Positions 1-9,976 of a stretch of DNA of 64,000 nucleotides are shown piece after piece; position 1 is the stretch's first letter, and each line of letters opens with the position of its first letter. The DNA comes from Lederbergia citri (GTDB lineage Bacteria > Bacillota > Bacilli > Bacillales > Bacillaceae_C): positions 540,342 to 604,341 of the forward strand of contig NZ_JAGYPG010000001.1 of the NCBI RefSeq assembly GCF_018343625.1. The letters are read 5' to 3'. Both the position numbers and the translations under genes were made by a program. The notes beneath the pieces are model-generated. The model was given only the letters and a program-made list of their open reading frames with translations. It did not search any database and was not told the origin of the DNA.

Positions 1-2138
1 AACTAAATATTCCTGTCGTCGCCACTGGAAATGTCCATTATTTGAATGAAGAAGATAAAATTTACCGGAAAATCTTAATTTCCTCACAGGGTGGAGCAAA
101 TCCTTTAAATAGGCATGAATTACCAGATGTCCATTTTAGAACGACAAACGAGATGCTTTCTGAATTTTCCTTTTTAGGAAAAGCGGACGCAAAGAAAATA
201 GTTGTCGAAAATTCGAATTTGATTGCGGATATGATTGAAGTCATTAAACCAATTAAAGACGATCTTTATACACCGAAAATTGAAGGTGCTGAAGAGGAAA
301 TACGGACGATGAGCTATGAGATGGCAAAAAGCATCTATGGTGATCAACTCCCAGAAATTATAGAAGCAAGATTAGAAAAAGAATTAAACAGCATCATTGG
401 ACATGGGTTTGCCGTTATTTATCTCATATCTCATAAACTTGTAAAAAAATCATTGGATGATGGCTACTTAGTAGGTTCCCGGGGATCAGTTGGATCCTCA
501 TTCGTTGCTACAATGACAGAAATAACCGAAGTAAATCCACTGCCACCCCATTATGTTTGTCCGAATTGTAAGCACTCGGAGTTTTTTGATGATGGATCGG
601 TTGGTTCAGGATTTGATTTGCCTGATAAAGATTGTCTACAATGTGGAACAGCATATAAAAAAGATGGCCACGATATTCCGTTTGAAACTTTTCTTGGTTT
701 TAAGGGAGATAAAGTACCGGATATTGATTTGAATTTTTCAGGTGAATATCAGCCTCAAGCACATAATTATACAAAGGTTCTCTTCGGGGAAGATTATGTT
801 TATCGTGCTGGTACAATTGGAACCGTTGCGGAAAAAACGGCTTTCGGCTACGTAAAAGGATACGCGCAAGATAATAATCTTCACTTGCGAAGTGCCGAAA
901 TCGATCGTTTAGTCCAAGGCTGTACTGGTGTAAAAAGAACGACAGGGCAGCACCCAGGCGGGATTATTGTTGTTCCGGATGATATGGAAATTTTTGACTT
1001 TTCACCGATTCAGTATCCGGCTGATGATAGTGGTTCAGAATGGAGAACAACCCATTTTGACTTTCATTCGATCCACGATAATTTATTAAAACTTGATATT
1101 CTAGGTCACGATGATCCTACTGTTATAAGAATGCTGCAGGATTTAAGCGGGATTGATCCAAAAACGATACCAACCGATGATCCCGAAGTAATGAAAATAT
1201 TTAGCGGGACGGAATCTCTAGGTGTAACAGAGGAACAAATTATGTGTAAAACGGGTACTCTCGGTATACCTGAATTTGGAACTAGATTTGTTCGCCAAAT
1301 GTTAGAAGATACTAAACCGACAACATTTTCGGAGCTTGTGCAAATCTCTGGCTTGTCACATGGTACAGACGTTTGGCTTGGTAACGCACAGGAACTCATT
1401 CATAACAAAACTTGTACACTATCAGAGGTTATTGGTTGTCGTGATGATATTATGGTTTATTTAATATACCAAGGGCTTGAGCCTTCACTTGCATTTAAAA
1501 TCATGGAATCAGTCCGAAAAGGGAAAGGCCTCACTCCGGAATGGGAAGACGAAATGAGGAAGAACAGTGTTCCTGAATGGTATATCGATTCGTGCAAAAA
1601 AATAAAATATATGTTTCCAAAGGCTCACGCAGCTGCATATGTATTAATGGCTGTAAGGATTGCCTACTTTAAAGTGCATCACCCATTGTATTATTACGCC
1701 GCTTATTTCACCGTAAGAGCAGAAGATTTTGATTTAGAAGCAATGGTTAGAGGTTCGCAAACAATCCGAGCTAAAATTGAGGAAATTAATATGAAGGGTC
1801 TAGACGCTTCTCCAAAAGAAAAAAGCTTACTAACTGTGTTGGAACTTGCTTTGGAAATGTGTGAAAGAAATTTTAAATTTAAACGCGTAGATCTTTATCG
1901 ATCAAGTGCCACACAGTTTATTATTGATGGAGACGCCTTAATTCCTCCGTTTAATTCAATACCAGGTTTAGGAACGAATGCTGCGTTAAACATCGTAAAA
2001 GCAAGAGAAAATGGCGAATTCCTTTCGAAAGAAGACTTGCAGCAAAGAGGAAAGGTTTCAAAGACCATTATTGAATACCTAGAAAAACATGGTTGTCTAG
2101 AATCATTGCCTGATCAAAATCAACTATCTCTTTTTTAG
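1..2138 (+). CDS. polC: DNA polymerase III alpha subunit, Gram-positive PolC type (3' part only)
   Basis: This is the C-terminal half (about 710 residues) of the replicative polymerase PolC; the reading frame is open to the left edge, so the true start lies outside the window. The protein matches B. subtilis PolC (1437 aa) almost throughout. Visible landmarks are a C-x2-C...C-x2-C zinc-binding segment (CPNCKH ... CLQCG), the catalytic-aspartate motif [10 protein letters not shown] in the palm, the TGQHPGG segment and the conserved C-terminal QLSLF end. PolC extends leading and lagging strands at the replisome; its 3'-5' exonuclease domain would be in the missing upstream part. A hairpin terminator follows at 2218. 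It is the last gene before the rimP-nusA operon, the usual Bacillus order. Confidence 0.98.
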   Translation, partial: LNIPVVATGNVHYLNEEDKIYRKILISSQGGANPLNRHELPDVHFRTTNEMLSEFSFLGKADAKKIVVENSNLIADMIEVIKPIKDDLYTPKIEGAEEEIRTMSYEMAKSIYGDQLPEIIEARLEKELNSIIGHGFAVIYLISHKLVKKSLDDGYLVGSRGSVGSSFVATMTEITEVNPLPPHYVCPNCKHSEFFDDGSVGSGFDLPDKDCLQCGTAYKKDGHDIPFETFLGFKGDKVPDIDLNFSGEYQPQAHNYTKVLFGEDYVYRAGTIGTVAEKTAFGYVKGYAQDNNLHLRSAEIDRLVQGCTGVKRTTGQHPGGIIVVPDDMEIFDFSPIQYPADDSGSEWRTTHFDFHSIHDNLLKLDILGHDDPTVIRMLQDLSGIDPKTIPTDDPEVMKIFSGTESLGVTEEQIMCKTGTLGIPEFGTRFVRQMLEDTKPTTFSELVQISGLSHGTDVWLGNAQELIHNKTCTLSEVIGCRDDIMVYLIYQGLEPSLAFKIMESVRKGKGLTPEWEDEMRKNSVPEWYIDSCKKIKYMFPKAHAAAYVLMAVRIAYFKVHHPLYYYAAYFTVRAEDFDLEAMVRGSQTIRAKIEEINMKGLDASPKEKSLLTVLELALEMCERNFKFKRVDLYRSSATQFIIDGDALIPPFNSIPGLGTNAALNIVKARENGEFLSKEDLQQRGKVSKTIIEYLEKHGCLESLPDQNQLSLF

Positions 2139-2217
2139 TGAATTTGTATAATTTGCATAACCATGATGGATATGGTATATTTTTAATGGAAATACTATGA
2201 ATAACTCTCCGTTGACA

Positions 2218-2250
2218 AAAAGAGTGGGCATCCCCCACTCTTTCGTATTG
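2218..2250 (+). terminator. Terminator after polC
   Basis: A perfect 10-bp stem (AAAGAGTGGG at 2218-2227 with CCCACTCTTT at 2234-2243) closes a short C-rich loop. The T-tract is short and interrupted. It lies 80 bases after the polC stop. Confidence 0.75.
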
Positions 2251-2255
2251 TTATA

Positions 2256-2400
2256 AGAAAAGCGGAAGGCGCCTGATCAGCCCCGACAAGCAAATGTTCT
2301 GAGTCAAAAAAAGTCCGTATTTTGACTTTTATTGACTCAGGTTATTTGACCTCGAGGGGCTGGCGCCTTCAGCTGAACAAGAAAAGCGGAAGGCATTGCA
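2256..2400. repeat. Dispersed GGCGCC hairpin repeat, copy A
   Basis: This intergenic element fills most of the polC-rimP gap. Nested inverted repeats are visible: GAAGGCGCC (2265-2273) pairs with GGCGCCTTC (2362-2370), AGCCCC (2279-2284) with GGGGCT (2356-2361), and CTGAGTCAA (2299-2307) with TTGACTCAG (2332-2340). The segments GACAAGCAAATGTTCTGA and GGTTATTTGACCTCGAG recur, reverse-complemented, in copy C at 15811. A second start of the same motif (GAAAAGCGGAAGGC) reappears at 2381-2393. Nothing in it looks coding. Confidence 0.85.
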
Positions 2401-2496
2401 GCTAGATAGAGTAGGAACTAACAGCAAGCCAAGTATCGGTTTTCGATTTCAACACTAAAAATGAAAACTATTGAAACTCTCATCTTGGAGGTCATT

Positions 2497-2964
2497 ATGA
2501 GTAAAGTAACAGAAATCGTTGAAGAACTCGTAACTCCCATTATTGAAGATATGAAGCTTGACCTTGTCGATATTGAATATGTAAAAGAGGGAAAAAATTG
2601 GTTCCTCCGCTTATTTATTGATAAGGAAAATGGCGTAGACATCGAAGAATGCGGTATTGTAAGTGAAAGACTAAGTGTAATTCTAGATGAAATCGATCCA
2701 ATACCTCATAATTACTTCTTAGAAGTATCATCTCCAGGTGCAGAACGCCCGTTGAAAAAAGAATCAGATTTTACATCTTCAATTGGTAAGAACGTACATC
2801 TTAAAACATATGAGCCGATTGAAGGCGAAAAGACGTTTGAAGGTAAGCTGATTGATTTTAATGAAGGAGTCATTACACTAGAAATAAAAATCAAAACACG
2901 GGTTAAAACGATTGAAATTCCATTTGATAAAGTTGCAAAAGCTAGATTAGCCGTAGTTTTTTAA
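2497..2964 (+). CDS. rimP: Ribosome maturation factor RimP
   Basis: RimP assists assembly of the 30S subunit in the cytoplasm. The 155-residue product matches B. subtilis RimP (YlxS) along its full length, including VDIEECGxVSE, the core [14 protein letters not shown] motif and the [10 protein letters not shown] region. The ATG at 2497 is preferred over an in-frame ATG at 2461 because a GGAGGT ribosome binding site lies at 2487-2492 and homologues begin with MSK. It opens the operon that continues with nusA after a 146-base gap. Confidence 0.97.
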   Translation: MSKVTEIVEELVTPIIEDMKLDLVDIEYVKEGKNWFLRLFIDKENGVDIEECGIVSERLSVILDEIDPIPHNYFLEVSSPGAERPLKKESDFTSSIGKNVHLKTYEPIEGEKTFEGKLIDFNEGVITLEIKIKTRVKTIEIPFDKVAKARLAVVF

Positions 2965-3110
2965 AAATGGATTAGTTAAACCACACTTTTGATTTTTCTA
3001 CTATGTTGAGTGGAACAGAGATCAATGTACGTACAAAGTTTAACAAAGTCCAAAAATACATGTTTGATTCATACAAAGGTAAAAAGTGAATTAAAGGGGA
3101 TGACCACTAA

Positions 3111-4238
3111 ATGAGCTCGGAACTATTGGATGCTCTCATTATTCTGGAAAGAGAAAAAGGAATTAGTCGTGATGTATTGATTGAAGCAATCGAAGCGGCT
3201 CTTGTTTCAGCTTACAAAAGGAATTTTAATCAAGCACAAAACGTCCGTGTTGACTTGAATTTGGAAACCGGAACAATGCGAGTTTTTGCACGCAAGGAAA
3301 TCGTTGATGAAGTATTTGATTCAAGACTTGAAATATCTATTGATCAAGCTAAAAAGATTAACCCTGGATATGAAACAGGGGACATCCTTGAGCTAGAGGT
3401 AACACCGAAAGACTTCGGAAGAATTGCAGCTCAGACTGCGAAACAAGTTGTAACACAACGAGTACGTGAAGCGGAGAGAGGTATTATTTACTCGGAATTC
3501 ATTGACCGAGAAGACGATATAATGACAGGGATTGTACAAAGGCAAGATCCGAGATTCATTTATGTAAGTCTAGGAAAAATAGAAGCTTTATTGCCTCAAA
3601 GTGAGCAAATGCCAAATGAAACATATAAACCTCATGATCGAATTAAAGTCTATATTACGAAAGTTGAAAAGACGACAAAAGGTCCACAAATATATGTTTC
3701 TCGAACACATCCAGGTTTATTGAAAAGATTATTTGAGATTGAAGTTCCGGAAATTTATGATGGTACAGTTGAAATTAAATCTGTAGCTCGTGAAGCTGGA
3801 GACCGCTCTAAAATATCAGTCAGCACAGATAATCCTGAGGTTGATCCAGTAGGTTCTTGTGTCGGTCCTAAAGGGGCAAGGGTCCAAGCGATTGTTAATG
3901 AATTAAAAGGTGAAAAAATCGATATTGTTGAATGGTCGTCTGATCCAGTTGTTTTTGTAGCAAATGCACTAAGCCCTTCAAAAGTACTTGATGTAGAAAT
4001 TAACGAAGAAGAAAAAGCGACTACTGTCATCGTACCAGATTATCAATTATCATTGGCCATTGGAAAACGTGGACAAAATGCAAGACTTGCAGCAAAACTG
4101 ACAGGTTGGAAAATTGATATAAAAAGTGAATCTGATGCTCGGGCAGCTGGCATATATCCACGTGATGCATCTCTTCTCTTTTTTGATGAAGATGAATCAA
4201 GTGACACATTCGATTTAAATGATGAAGAAATCGAATAG
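3111..4238 (+). CDS. nusA: Transcription termination/antitermination factor NusA
   Basis: NusA binds RNA polymerase and nascent RNA and modulates pausing, termination and antitermination. The 375-residue protein has the short Gram-positive layout: an N-terminal polymerase-binding domain (about 1-125), an S1 domain (about 130-200), then two KH domains with GSCVGPKGARVQAI and LSLAIGKRGQNARLAAKLTGW. The acidic tail is short, as in Bacillus, without the extra repeats of E. coli NusA. Ribosome binding site AAAGGGGATG precedes the ATG. It is followed closely by rnpM and forms the classic nusA-infB operon. Confidence 0.98.
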   Translation: MSSELLDALIILEREKGISRDVLIEAIEAALVSAYKRNFNQAQNVRVDLNLETGTMRVFARKEIVDEVFDSRLEISIDQAKKINPGYETGDILELEVTPKDFGRIAAQTAKQVVTQRVREAERGIIYSEFIDREDDIMTGIVQRQDPRFIYVSLGKIEALLPQSEQMPNETYKPHDRIKVYITKVEKTTKGPQIYVSRTHPGLLKRLFEIEVPEIYDGTVEIKSVAREAGDRSKISVSTDNPEVDPVGSCVGPKGARVQAIVNELKGEKIDIVEWSSDPVVFVANALSPSKVLDVEINEEEKATTVIVPDYQLSLAIGKRGQNARLAAKLTGWKIDIKSESDARAAGIYPRDASLLFFDEDESSDTFDLNDEEIE

Positions 4239-4250
4239 GGGTGAATGAGA

Positions 4251-4535
4251 TTGGCGGTTCAAAAAAAAATTCCCATGAGAAAATGTTTAGCTACGGGAGA
4301 AATGAAACCGAAAAAAGAAATGATACGCATTGTTCGCTCGAAGGACGGAGAAGTGTCCGTAGATTTAACTGGTAAAAAATCCGGAAGAGGCGCTTATGTT
4401 TCCCTAGACCGTGATGCTATACTCACGGCACAAAAGAAAAACATTTTCGCAAGCCAGTTAAATGCGGAAGTCAATGATTCTGTTTATGAAGAACTTCTCT
4501 CATTATTAGATAAAGAAAGCAAGCCTAAACAATGA
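4251..4535 (+). CDS. rnpM: RNase P modulator RnpM (YlxR family, DUF448)
   Basis: This is a small basic RNA-binding protein of the YlxR family; in B. subtilis YlxR has been linked to RNase P and renamed RnpM. The family signature is clear: IPMRKCLATGEMKPKKEMIR followed by KKSGRGAYVSLD. I choose the TTG at 4251, giving the product start MAVQKK. The GGGGTGA sequence (4238-4244) sits at correct spacing for it, whereas the upstream in-frame ATG at 4245 touches the Shine-Dalgarno. The 3' end overlaps ylxQ by 4 bases. Confidence 0.92.
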   Translation: MAVQKKIPMRKCLATGEMKPKKEMIRIVRSKDGEVSVDLTGKKSGRGAYVSLDRDAILTAQKKNIFASQLNAEVNDSVYEELLSLLDKESKPKQ

Positions 4536-4837
4536 AGCAAGAAAAATGGATGTCACTGCTTGGATTGGCTAATCGAGCGAGGAAAATTATTTCCGGAGAA
4601 GAATTGGTCGTTAAGGAAATCAAAAACAGAAGAGCAAAGCTTGTATTAATTTCCAAAGATGCCTCTTCAAATACTTCAAAAAAAATACAGGATAAGTGCA
4701 CTTATTATGACATTCCTTTTCATTATGTAGAATCAAGAGAAAAACTTGGAAATGCGATTGGCAAGGACGAAAGAGTAGTTGTCGCCATCCTGGAAGAAGG
4801 CTTTGCAAAAAAGCTATCTTCAATGCTCGATGAATAA
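4532..4837 (+). CDS. rplGA: L7Ae-family ribosomal protein YlxQ (RplGA)
   Basis: This 101-residue protein of the L7Ae/L30e/S12e/Gadd45 family is predicted to bind kink-turn RNA. The motifs LGLANRARKIISGEE and the segment LVLISKDASSNTSKKIQDKC match B. subtilis YlxQ. The ATG overlaps the end of rnpM as ATGA, so the two are probably translationally coupled. Its precise cellular role is not settled from sequence; the nusA-infB context points to translation or ribosome function. Confidence 0.93.
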   Translation: MKQEKWMSLLGLANRARKIISGEELVVKEIKNRRAKLVLISKDASSNTSKKIQDKCTYYDIPFHYVESREKLGNAIGKDERVVVAILEEGFAKKLSSMLDE

Positions 4838-4852
4838 AACGGGGGTGAACCT

Positions 4853-7183
4853 ATGAGTAAAATACGTGTATATGAATACGCAAAAAAGCAAAATACATCA
4901 AGTAAAGATGTAATTTCGAAGTTAAAAAGTTTGAATATAGAAGTTTCTAATCATATGTCTATGATTGATGCAGAAACTGTCGGAAAACTGGATTCTATTT
5001 ATAATGGCAAGAATACACAAAATGGCAAGAATACACAAATCGATTCAAAAAAACAAAGTCAACCGCGTAAAGTCCAACCGAATAGCCAGCAAACCGCTCA
5101 GAAACCTCATAGTAATCAAACGAGACAGTCTAAAGAGTTTAAACCAAAGCAGGCAAAAAACACGAATGATCACCAACGCCGCTCTGAAAACACTCATACA
5201 AACTCAGCACCTAAACAAAGACCGGCTGGGAAACAACGCAATAACGAGATGGGGCAAAATAATAATAATATGAAAAATGGTACCGGAAATAATCAGAATA
5301 GAAACCAACAACAAAAAAACAATAATAAAAACACAAATAAAAATCGCAGAGAAAATATAAATAATAAAAACAACAAACAGAGGCAGAAGCCGCAGCAACA
5401 TCAGCCGGCTCCTCAAAAACAAAAAGAGCTTCCGGAAAAAATTACGTTTAGCGGTTCACTTTCAGTTGGAGAGCTTGCAAAGAAGCTTCATCGTGAACCA
5501 ACTGAACTTATTAAGAAATTATTCCTTTTAGGTGTTATAGCCACGATTAATCAAGAACTCGATAAAGATGCGATTGAATTAATCTGTACAGATTATGGGG
5601 TAGAGGTAGAAGAAGAAATCCAAATCGATGCTACAGACCTAGAAGTGTATTTTACTGAAGATAATGAGGAAAACTTAGTTGAACGCCCATCTGTTGTTAC
5701 GATTATGGGTCACGTTGACCATGGTAAAACAACGTTACTGGATTCACTTCGTAATACAAAAGTAACTGCAGGAGAAGCTGGGGGTATTACTCAGCATATT
5801 GGTGCTTATCAAATCGTTGCCAACGGGAAGAAAATAACATTCCTAGATACTCCTGGTCACGCTGCATTTACGACAATGCGTGCTCGTGGTGCTAAAGTAA
5901 CGGATATCACTATTCTAGTTGTTGCAGCGGATGATGGTGTAATGCCACAAACGGTTGAGGCTATCAACCATGCAAAAGCAGCAGAGGTTCCTATCATCGT
6001 AGCAGTAAATAAAATGGATAAACCAACTGCCAATCCTGACCGTGTCATGCAGGAATTGACTGAGCATGGTCTTATTCCTGAAGACTGGGGCGGAGATACA
6101 ATTTTTGTTCCTATATCTGCGTTAAAGGGTGAAGGGATCGACAGCTTGCTTGAGATGATTTTACTCGTAGGTGAAGTAGAGGAGTTTAAAGCAAATCCTA
6201 ACCGAAATGCAATCGGGACTGTTATTGAAGCCCAACTTGATAAAGGGCGCGGATCCGTCGCAACATTACTTGTACAAAACGGTACTTTAAAGGTCGGCGA
6301 TCCGATTGTTGTTGGAAGCACGTTTGGTCGTGTAAGAGCAATGGTAAATGATGTCGGTAGAAGAGTAAAAGAAGCACCACCATCTACACCGGTAGAAATT
6401 ACAGGATTAAATGAGGTACCACAGGCGGGAGACCGTTTTGTAGTATTTGATGATGAAAAAACGGCCCGTCAAATTGGAGAAATTCGTGCTCAGGAAGCAT
6501 TGCTTGCTTCAAGAAACGAAAGCTCCCGTGTCAGCCTTGATACGTTATTCGAACAAATGAAGCAAGGTGAAATGAAAGATCTGAACGTCATCGTTAAAGC
6601 GGATGTACAAGGCTCTGTAGAAGCCCTTGCTGCAGCGCTTAAGCAAATCGATGTCGAAGGCGTTAATATAAAAATCATTCATACTGCGGTAGGTGCGATT
6701 AACGAATCTGATATTACGCTTGCTGCAGCTTCAAATGCAATTGTAATTGGATTCAATGTCAGACCTGATGTGAATGCCAAACGAGCTGCTGATTCAGAAA
6801 AAGTAGAAGTTCGCCTCCATCGAGTGATTTATAAAGCAATTGAGGAAATTGAAGCTGCGATGAAAGGAATGCTTGATCCAGAATTTGAGGAAAAAATTAT
6901 CGGACAAGCAGAAGTTCGACAAACATTCAAGGTATCGAAAATCGGTACAATTGCTGGTTCTTACGTAACGGACGGTAAGATTACTCGTGACAGTGGAGTT
7001 AGATTAATCCGAAACGGCATCGTCATTTATGAAGGTGTAATTGACGCCCTTAAACGCTTTAAAGATGATGTTAAAGAGGTTAGCCAAGGATACGAATGTG
7101 GTATAACAATTAAGAACTTCAATGATGTAAAAGAAGAAGACATTATCGAAGCATTCTTGATGGAAGAAATTGAGCGCACTTGA
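4853..7183 (+). CDS. infB: Translation initiation factor IF-2
   Basis: IF-2 is the GTPase that delivers fMet-tRNA to the 30S subunit and promotes subunit joining. The GTPase motifs are intact: GHVDHGKT (residues 286-293), DTPGH (from about 332) and NKMD (from about 386), followed by the beta-barrel and fMet-tRNA-binding C-terminal domains. At 776 residues it is longer than B. subtilis IF-2 (716). The extra length is a low-complexity Asn/Gln/Lys linker at about residues 50-190, which includes a perfect tandem duplication of 18 bases at 5003-5038. The stop codon overlaps the TTG of ylxP. Confidence 0.98.
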   Translation: MSKIRVYEYAKKQNTSSKDVISKLKSLNIEVSNHMSMIDAETVGKLDSIYNGKNTQNGKNTQIDSKKQSQPRKVQPNSQQTAQKPHSNQTRQSKEFKPKQAKNTNDHQRRSENTHTNSAPKQRPAGKQRNNEMGQNNNNMKNGTGNNQNRNQQQKNNNKNTNKNRRENINNKNNKQRQKPQQHQPAPQKQKELPEKITFSGSLSVGELAKKLHREPTELIKKLFLLGVIATINQELDKDAIELICTDYGVEVEEEIQIDATDLEVYFTEDNEENLVERPSVVTIMGHVDHGKTTLLDSLRNTKVTAGEAGGITQHIGAYQIVANGKKITFLDTPGHAAFTTMRARGAKVTDITILVVAADDGVMPQTVEAINHAKAAEVPIIVAVNKMDKPTANPDRVMQELTEHGLIPEDWGGDTIFVPISALKGEGIDSLLEMILLVGEVEEFKANPNRNAIGTVIEAQLDKGRGSVATLLVQNGTLKVGDPIVVGSTFGRVRAMVNDVGRRVKEAPPSTPVEITGLNEVPQAGDRFVVFDDEKTARQIGEIRAQEALLASRNESSRVSLDTLFEQMKQGEMKDLNVIVKADVQGSVEALAAALKQIDVEGVNIKIIHTAVGAINESDITLAAASNAIVIGFNVRPDVNAKRAADSEKVEVRLHRVIYKAIEEIEAAMKGMLDPEFEEKIIGQAEVRQTFKVSKIGTIAGSYVTDGKITRDSGVRLIRNGIVIYEGVIDALKRFKDDVKEVSQGYECGITIKNFNDVKEEDIIEAFLMEEIERT
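5003..5038 (+). repeat. 18-bp in-frame tandem duplication in the infB linker
   Basis: The 18-mer AATGGCAAGAATACACAA is present twice head to tail (5003-5020 and 5021-5038), giving the residues NGKNTQ twice. The copies are identical, which suggests a recent slippage or duplication event in a disordered region. Confidence 0.95.
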
Positions 7184-7458
7184 TCGGTTTCGTAGAGTGT
7201 GAATACCGGATATTTCATGTCCATTCATTAAAAGATAAAAGGGCCGTCTTAAAGCGTACCTTGACTAGACTTAGACAGAAATTCAATGTGGCAGCAGCTG
7301 AAGTTGATCATCAAGACGTATGGCAATTAACAAAAATTGCCATCACAACTGTATCATCTTCTAGACAGGCTTTAGAGCGTGAACTAAATCATGCCCTTAG
7401 TTTTCTTGATTCTTTTCCAGAATGGGAAAGAATTAGCACAACATTTGAGTGGCTGTAA
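7180..7458 (+). CDS. ylxP: YlxP-family protein (DUF503)
   Basis: This small 92-residue conserved protein belongs to the YlxP/DUF503 family and is always found beside infB and rbfA in Bacilli. Characteristic segments are [21 protein letters not shown] and [12 protein letters not shown]. The TTG at 7180 overlaps the infB stop codon, implying translational coupling. Its molecular function is unknown; the location suggests a role connected with ribosome biogenesis, which is inference. Confidence 0.92.
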   Translation: MIGFVECEYRIFHVHSLKDKRAVLKRTLTRLRQKFNVAAAEVDHQDVWQLTKIAITTVSSSRQALERELNHALSFLDSFPEWERISTTFEWL

Positions 7459-7473
7459 TGAGAGGTGTTTTTT

Positions 7474-7815
7474 ATGAGTTTGCGTGCCAATCGTGTCGGA
7501 GAACAGATGAAAAAAGAACTGGGAGAAATAATCAGTAGAAAAATTAAAGATCCTCGTGTTGGTTTTGTTACAGTAACGGATGTACATGTCACCGGAGATC
7601 TTCAGCAAGCAACTGTTTATATATCCGTTCTTGGGGATGAAGAGCAAAAAGCCAATACGTTAAAAGGCCTTGATAAAGCGAAAGGATTCATTAGAACAGA
7701 AATTGGTCAACGAATCCGACTTCGCAAAACCCCGGAAATCTCCTTTGAATTTGATGAATCTATTGGATATGGAAATCGAATTGAATCTTTACTTAAACAA
7801 ATTAAAGAAGATTAA
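7474..7815 (+). CDS. rbfA: Ribosome-binding factor A (30S maturation)
   Basis: RbfA binds the 30S subunit and helps late 16S rRNA maturation. The 113-residue product matches B. subtilis Rbf[17 protein letters not shown] at the start, then [13 protein letters not shown] and [20 protein letters not shown]. The ATG at 7474 is chosen because AGAGGTG (7461-7467) is correctly spaced and the alternative upstream GTG at 7465 would overlap that site. A long-loop terminator follows. Confidence 0.96.
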   Translation: MSLRANRVGEQMKKELGEIISRKIKDPRVGFVTVTDVHVTGDLQQATVYISVLGDEEQKANTLKGLDKAKGFIRTEIGQRIRLRKTPEISFEFDESIGYGNRIESLLKQIKED

Positions 7816-7832
7816 AGCGAGTTAAATTATTC

Positions 7833-7916
7833 AGCCGTCCCATATACGCTTTGTACGAATTACCTATTTATAGATTTGGTGATTGGTCTTAGCTCAAACT
7901 GGTGACGGCTTTTTTA
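7833..7916 (+). terminator. Long-loop terminator between rbfA and truB
   Basis: AGCCGTC (7833-7839) pairs with GACGGCT (7904-7910), directly followed by a run of seven T. The 64-base loop is unusually long for a simple intrinsic terminator. Confidence 0.6.
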
Positions 7917-7986
7917 TCTTAAAGATCAGTGTTGATTTATTGAGGGAAAAAAAGTTAACTTAACCAAAAAGGAGGGACGCGAGAGT

Positions 7987-8895
7987 ATGGACGGAATATT
8001 ACCGTTATGGAAGCCGAAAGGTATGACATCTCATGACTGTGTCTTTAAAGTACGAAAACTGCTGCGAATGAAAAAAGTGGGACATACAGGAACATTAGAT
8101 CCAGATGTAGATGGTGTTCTTCCCATTTGTTTAGGGAAAGCAACTAAAATTGCCGAGTACATAACGGATGCAGGTAAAGTGTATGAAGGACAAGTGACAG
8201 TAGGCTTTTCAACGACAACAGAAGACGCTTCCGGGGAAATAGTAGAAGAAAAAAAAATAGAGCGAAATATTTCAATAGACGAAATCGAAAAAATCCTTCA
8301 ATCTTTTATCGGAACAATAAAGCAAACGCCACCGATGTTTTCAGCTGTTAAAGTAAACGGAAAACGATTGTATGAATATGCACGTCAAGGTATAACCGTG
8401 GAACGACCTTCTAGAACCGTGCATATTTATAAGTTAGCATTACTTGACGATTCGATAGAAAATAGGAACGGCACCGTTTCTTTTCGATTTCGTGTTCATT
8501 GTAGCAAAGGAACGTATATTCGAACATTAGCTGTCATGATAGGCGAAAAATTAGGCTATCCTGCACATATGTCTTCCTTGACAAGAACGGCTTCGGCGGC
8601 AATAAAAGCAAGTGATTGTCTATCTTTTGAGCAATTGGAAAAGTTGATCCAAGAAGATCAAATCTTTCGTTTTATATATCCATTGGAAAAAGGTATTTCG
8701 CACTTGTCCTTTTTTCCATTAGATAGTAATTTAGTGGTAAAGATTAAAAATGGAGCAGTTCTTCCACGGCCAAGCAACTGGCCAGCACAGGGGCAGGTTG
8801 TAATGATGTATGAAGAGAAAGCTTATGCAATTTATCAGGTACATCCTGATAACGAAACTTTTATAAAGCCAGTGAAAGTTATACGAAATGAATAG
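7987..8895 (+). CDS. truB: tRNA pseudouridine-55 synthase TruB
   Basis: TruB converts U55 of tRNA to pseudouridine in the T-loop. The 302-residue protein carries the hallmark motif KVGHTGTLDPDVDGVLP with the catalytic aspartate in GTLDP, PPMFSAVKVNGKRLYEYAR, and CSKGTYIRTLA. A strong AAGGAGGGAC ribosome binding site precedes the ATG. It is followed almost directly by ribF, with which it is probably cotranscribed. Confidence 0.97.
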   Translation: MDGILPLWKPKGMTSHDCVFKVRKLLRMKKVGHTGTLDPDVDGVLPICLGKATKIAEYITDAGKVYEGQVTVGFSTTTEDASGEIVEEKKIERNISIDEIEKILQSFIGTIKQTPPMFSAVKVNGKRLYEYARQGITVERPSRTVHIYKLALLDDSIENRNGTVSFRFRVHCSKGTYIRTLAVMIGEKLGYPAHMSSLTRTASAAIKASDCLSFEQLEKLIQEDQIFRFIYPLEKGISHLSFFPLDSNLVVKIKNGAVLPRPSNWPAQGQVVMMYEEKAYAIYQVHPDNETFIKPVKVIRNE

Positions 8896-8907
8896 CAGGT
8901 GAAAAAA

Positions 8908-9858
8908 TTGAAAGTTATTATGATTAATCATCCACATCAATATAGTAAAGACGATTTCCCCCCTATGGCGATAGCCTTAGGATTTTTTGATGGAGTTCAT
9001 AAAGGACATCAAGAGGTCATTTCTACCGCACGCAAAATTGCGATTGAAAATGAATGGAAAAGTGCTGTGATGACATTTGATCCACACCCCTCCGTTGTAC
9101 TAGGAAAAGAAAGAAAGACAGTTCAATATATTACTCCTCTTAAGGATAAAATAGATTTAATCTCAACCCTTGAGATAGACTTTTTATTTGTGGTGAGGTT
9201 TACTTCTGCTTTTTCAAGCTTGGAGCCCGAAACTTTTGTTAAAGAATATTTAATTAATTTAAATGCAAAGCATGTTGTAGGCGGATTTGATTATACATAC
9301 GGAAGGTTTGGGAAAGGAACGATGGAAACATTGCCAATTCATGGTAAAGGATTTTTTGATGTAACAACTGTAGATAAATTGGAAGATCATCATGAAAAAG
9401 TAAGTTCCACGAAAATTCGGCAGCTTTTACATGATGGTGAAATGATCAAAGCGAAAGATTTATTAGGAAGATTTTATGTTACGAAAGGGACAGTTGTTCA
9501 CGGGGAAAAGCGTGGACGAACATTAGGATTTCCAACAGCAAATATTCAATTGGAAAATGATTATCTCGTTCCGAAAATAGGAATTTATGCTGTACGTTTC
9601 AATGTTGCAGGAAGGTGGTATAACGGTGTATGTAGTGTAGGATATAACCCTACATTCAAAGTACCTGGTGAAACCATGCTTTCTATTGAAGTACATATTT
9701 TAGATTTTGACGAATCTATTTATGGAGAAGAAGTACAGGTTGAGTGGCACATTTACATGAGGAATGAAGAAAAATTTAATGGTATCGAAGAATTAAAATT
9801 GCAAATTTCGAAGGATGTACAAACAGCAATCGAATACTTTTATGAGTTGGACAAATAA
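8908..9858 (+). CDS. ribF: Bifunctional riboflavin kinase / FAD synthetase
   Basis: RibF phosphorylates riboflavin to FMN and adenylylates FMN to FAD. The N-terminal FMN adenylyltransferase domain shows ALGFFDGVHKGHQ and the SSTKIRQLL motif. The C-terminal riboflavin kinase domain shows GEKRGRTLGFPTANI. I use the TTG at 8908, giving a product of 316 residues beginning MKVIMINHPHQY, because it fits the AGGTGA site and the length of B. subtilis RibC (316 aa). An alternative GTG at 8899 lies inside that site. Confidence 0.95.
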   Translation: MKVIMINHPHQYSKDDFPPMAIALGFFDGVHKGHQEVISTARKIAIENEWKSAVMTFDPHPSVVLGKERKTVQYITPLKDKIDLISTLEIDFLFVVRFTSAFSSLEPETFVKEYLINLNAKHVVGGFDYTYGRFGKGTMETLPIHGKGFFDVTTVDKLEDHHEKVSSTKIRQLLHDGEMIKAKDLLGRFYVTKGTVVHGEKRGRTLGFPTANIQLENDYLVPKIGIYAVRFNVAGRWYNGVCSVGYNPTFKVPGETMLSIEVHILDFDESIYGEEVQVEWHIYMRNEEKFNGIEELKLQISKDVQTAIEYFYELDK

Positions 9859-9860
9859 AC

Positions 9861-9889
9861 TTGATTTTTGTCTAGGAAAGATGTATTCT
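9861..9889 (+). promoter_or_regulatory. Sigma-A type promoter for rpsO
   Basis: A TTGATT -35 box (9861-9866) and TATTCT -10 box (9884-9889) are separated by 17 bases, immediately after ribF and ahead of the rpsO leader. Confidence 0.55.
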
Positions 9890-9899
9890 AATACAGTAT

Positions 9900-9960
9900 C
9901 AAGAACCTTTGCTTGGCAAGGCGACTCACCAACGCTTGCTAGGTAACAGGGGATAGGAAA
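9900..9960 (+). promoter_or_regulatory. Putative structured rpsO leader (S15 autoregulatory region)
   Basis: Between the promoter and the Shine-Dalgarno, TGGCAAG (9914-9920) can pair with CTTGCTA (9935-9941) around a 14-base loop. S15 represses its own mRNA through leader structures in several bacteria, including Geobacillus. That this leader does so is inferred from position and foldability only. Confidence 0.5.
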
Positions 9961-9976
9961 ACAGGAGGTGAACAGG

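Noticed and set aside
2971..3110. Possible regulatory RNA in the rimP-nusA gap
   Set aside because: The 146-base gap has GTACGTAC and short repeats but no stable, extended hairpin or known leader motif.
5857..6321. 154-codon minus-strand open frame inside infB
   Set aside because: Antisense shadow of the highly conserved GTPase domain; no ribosome binding site or family resemblance.
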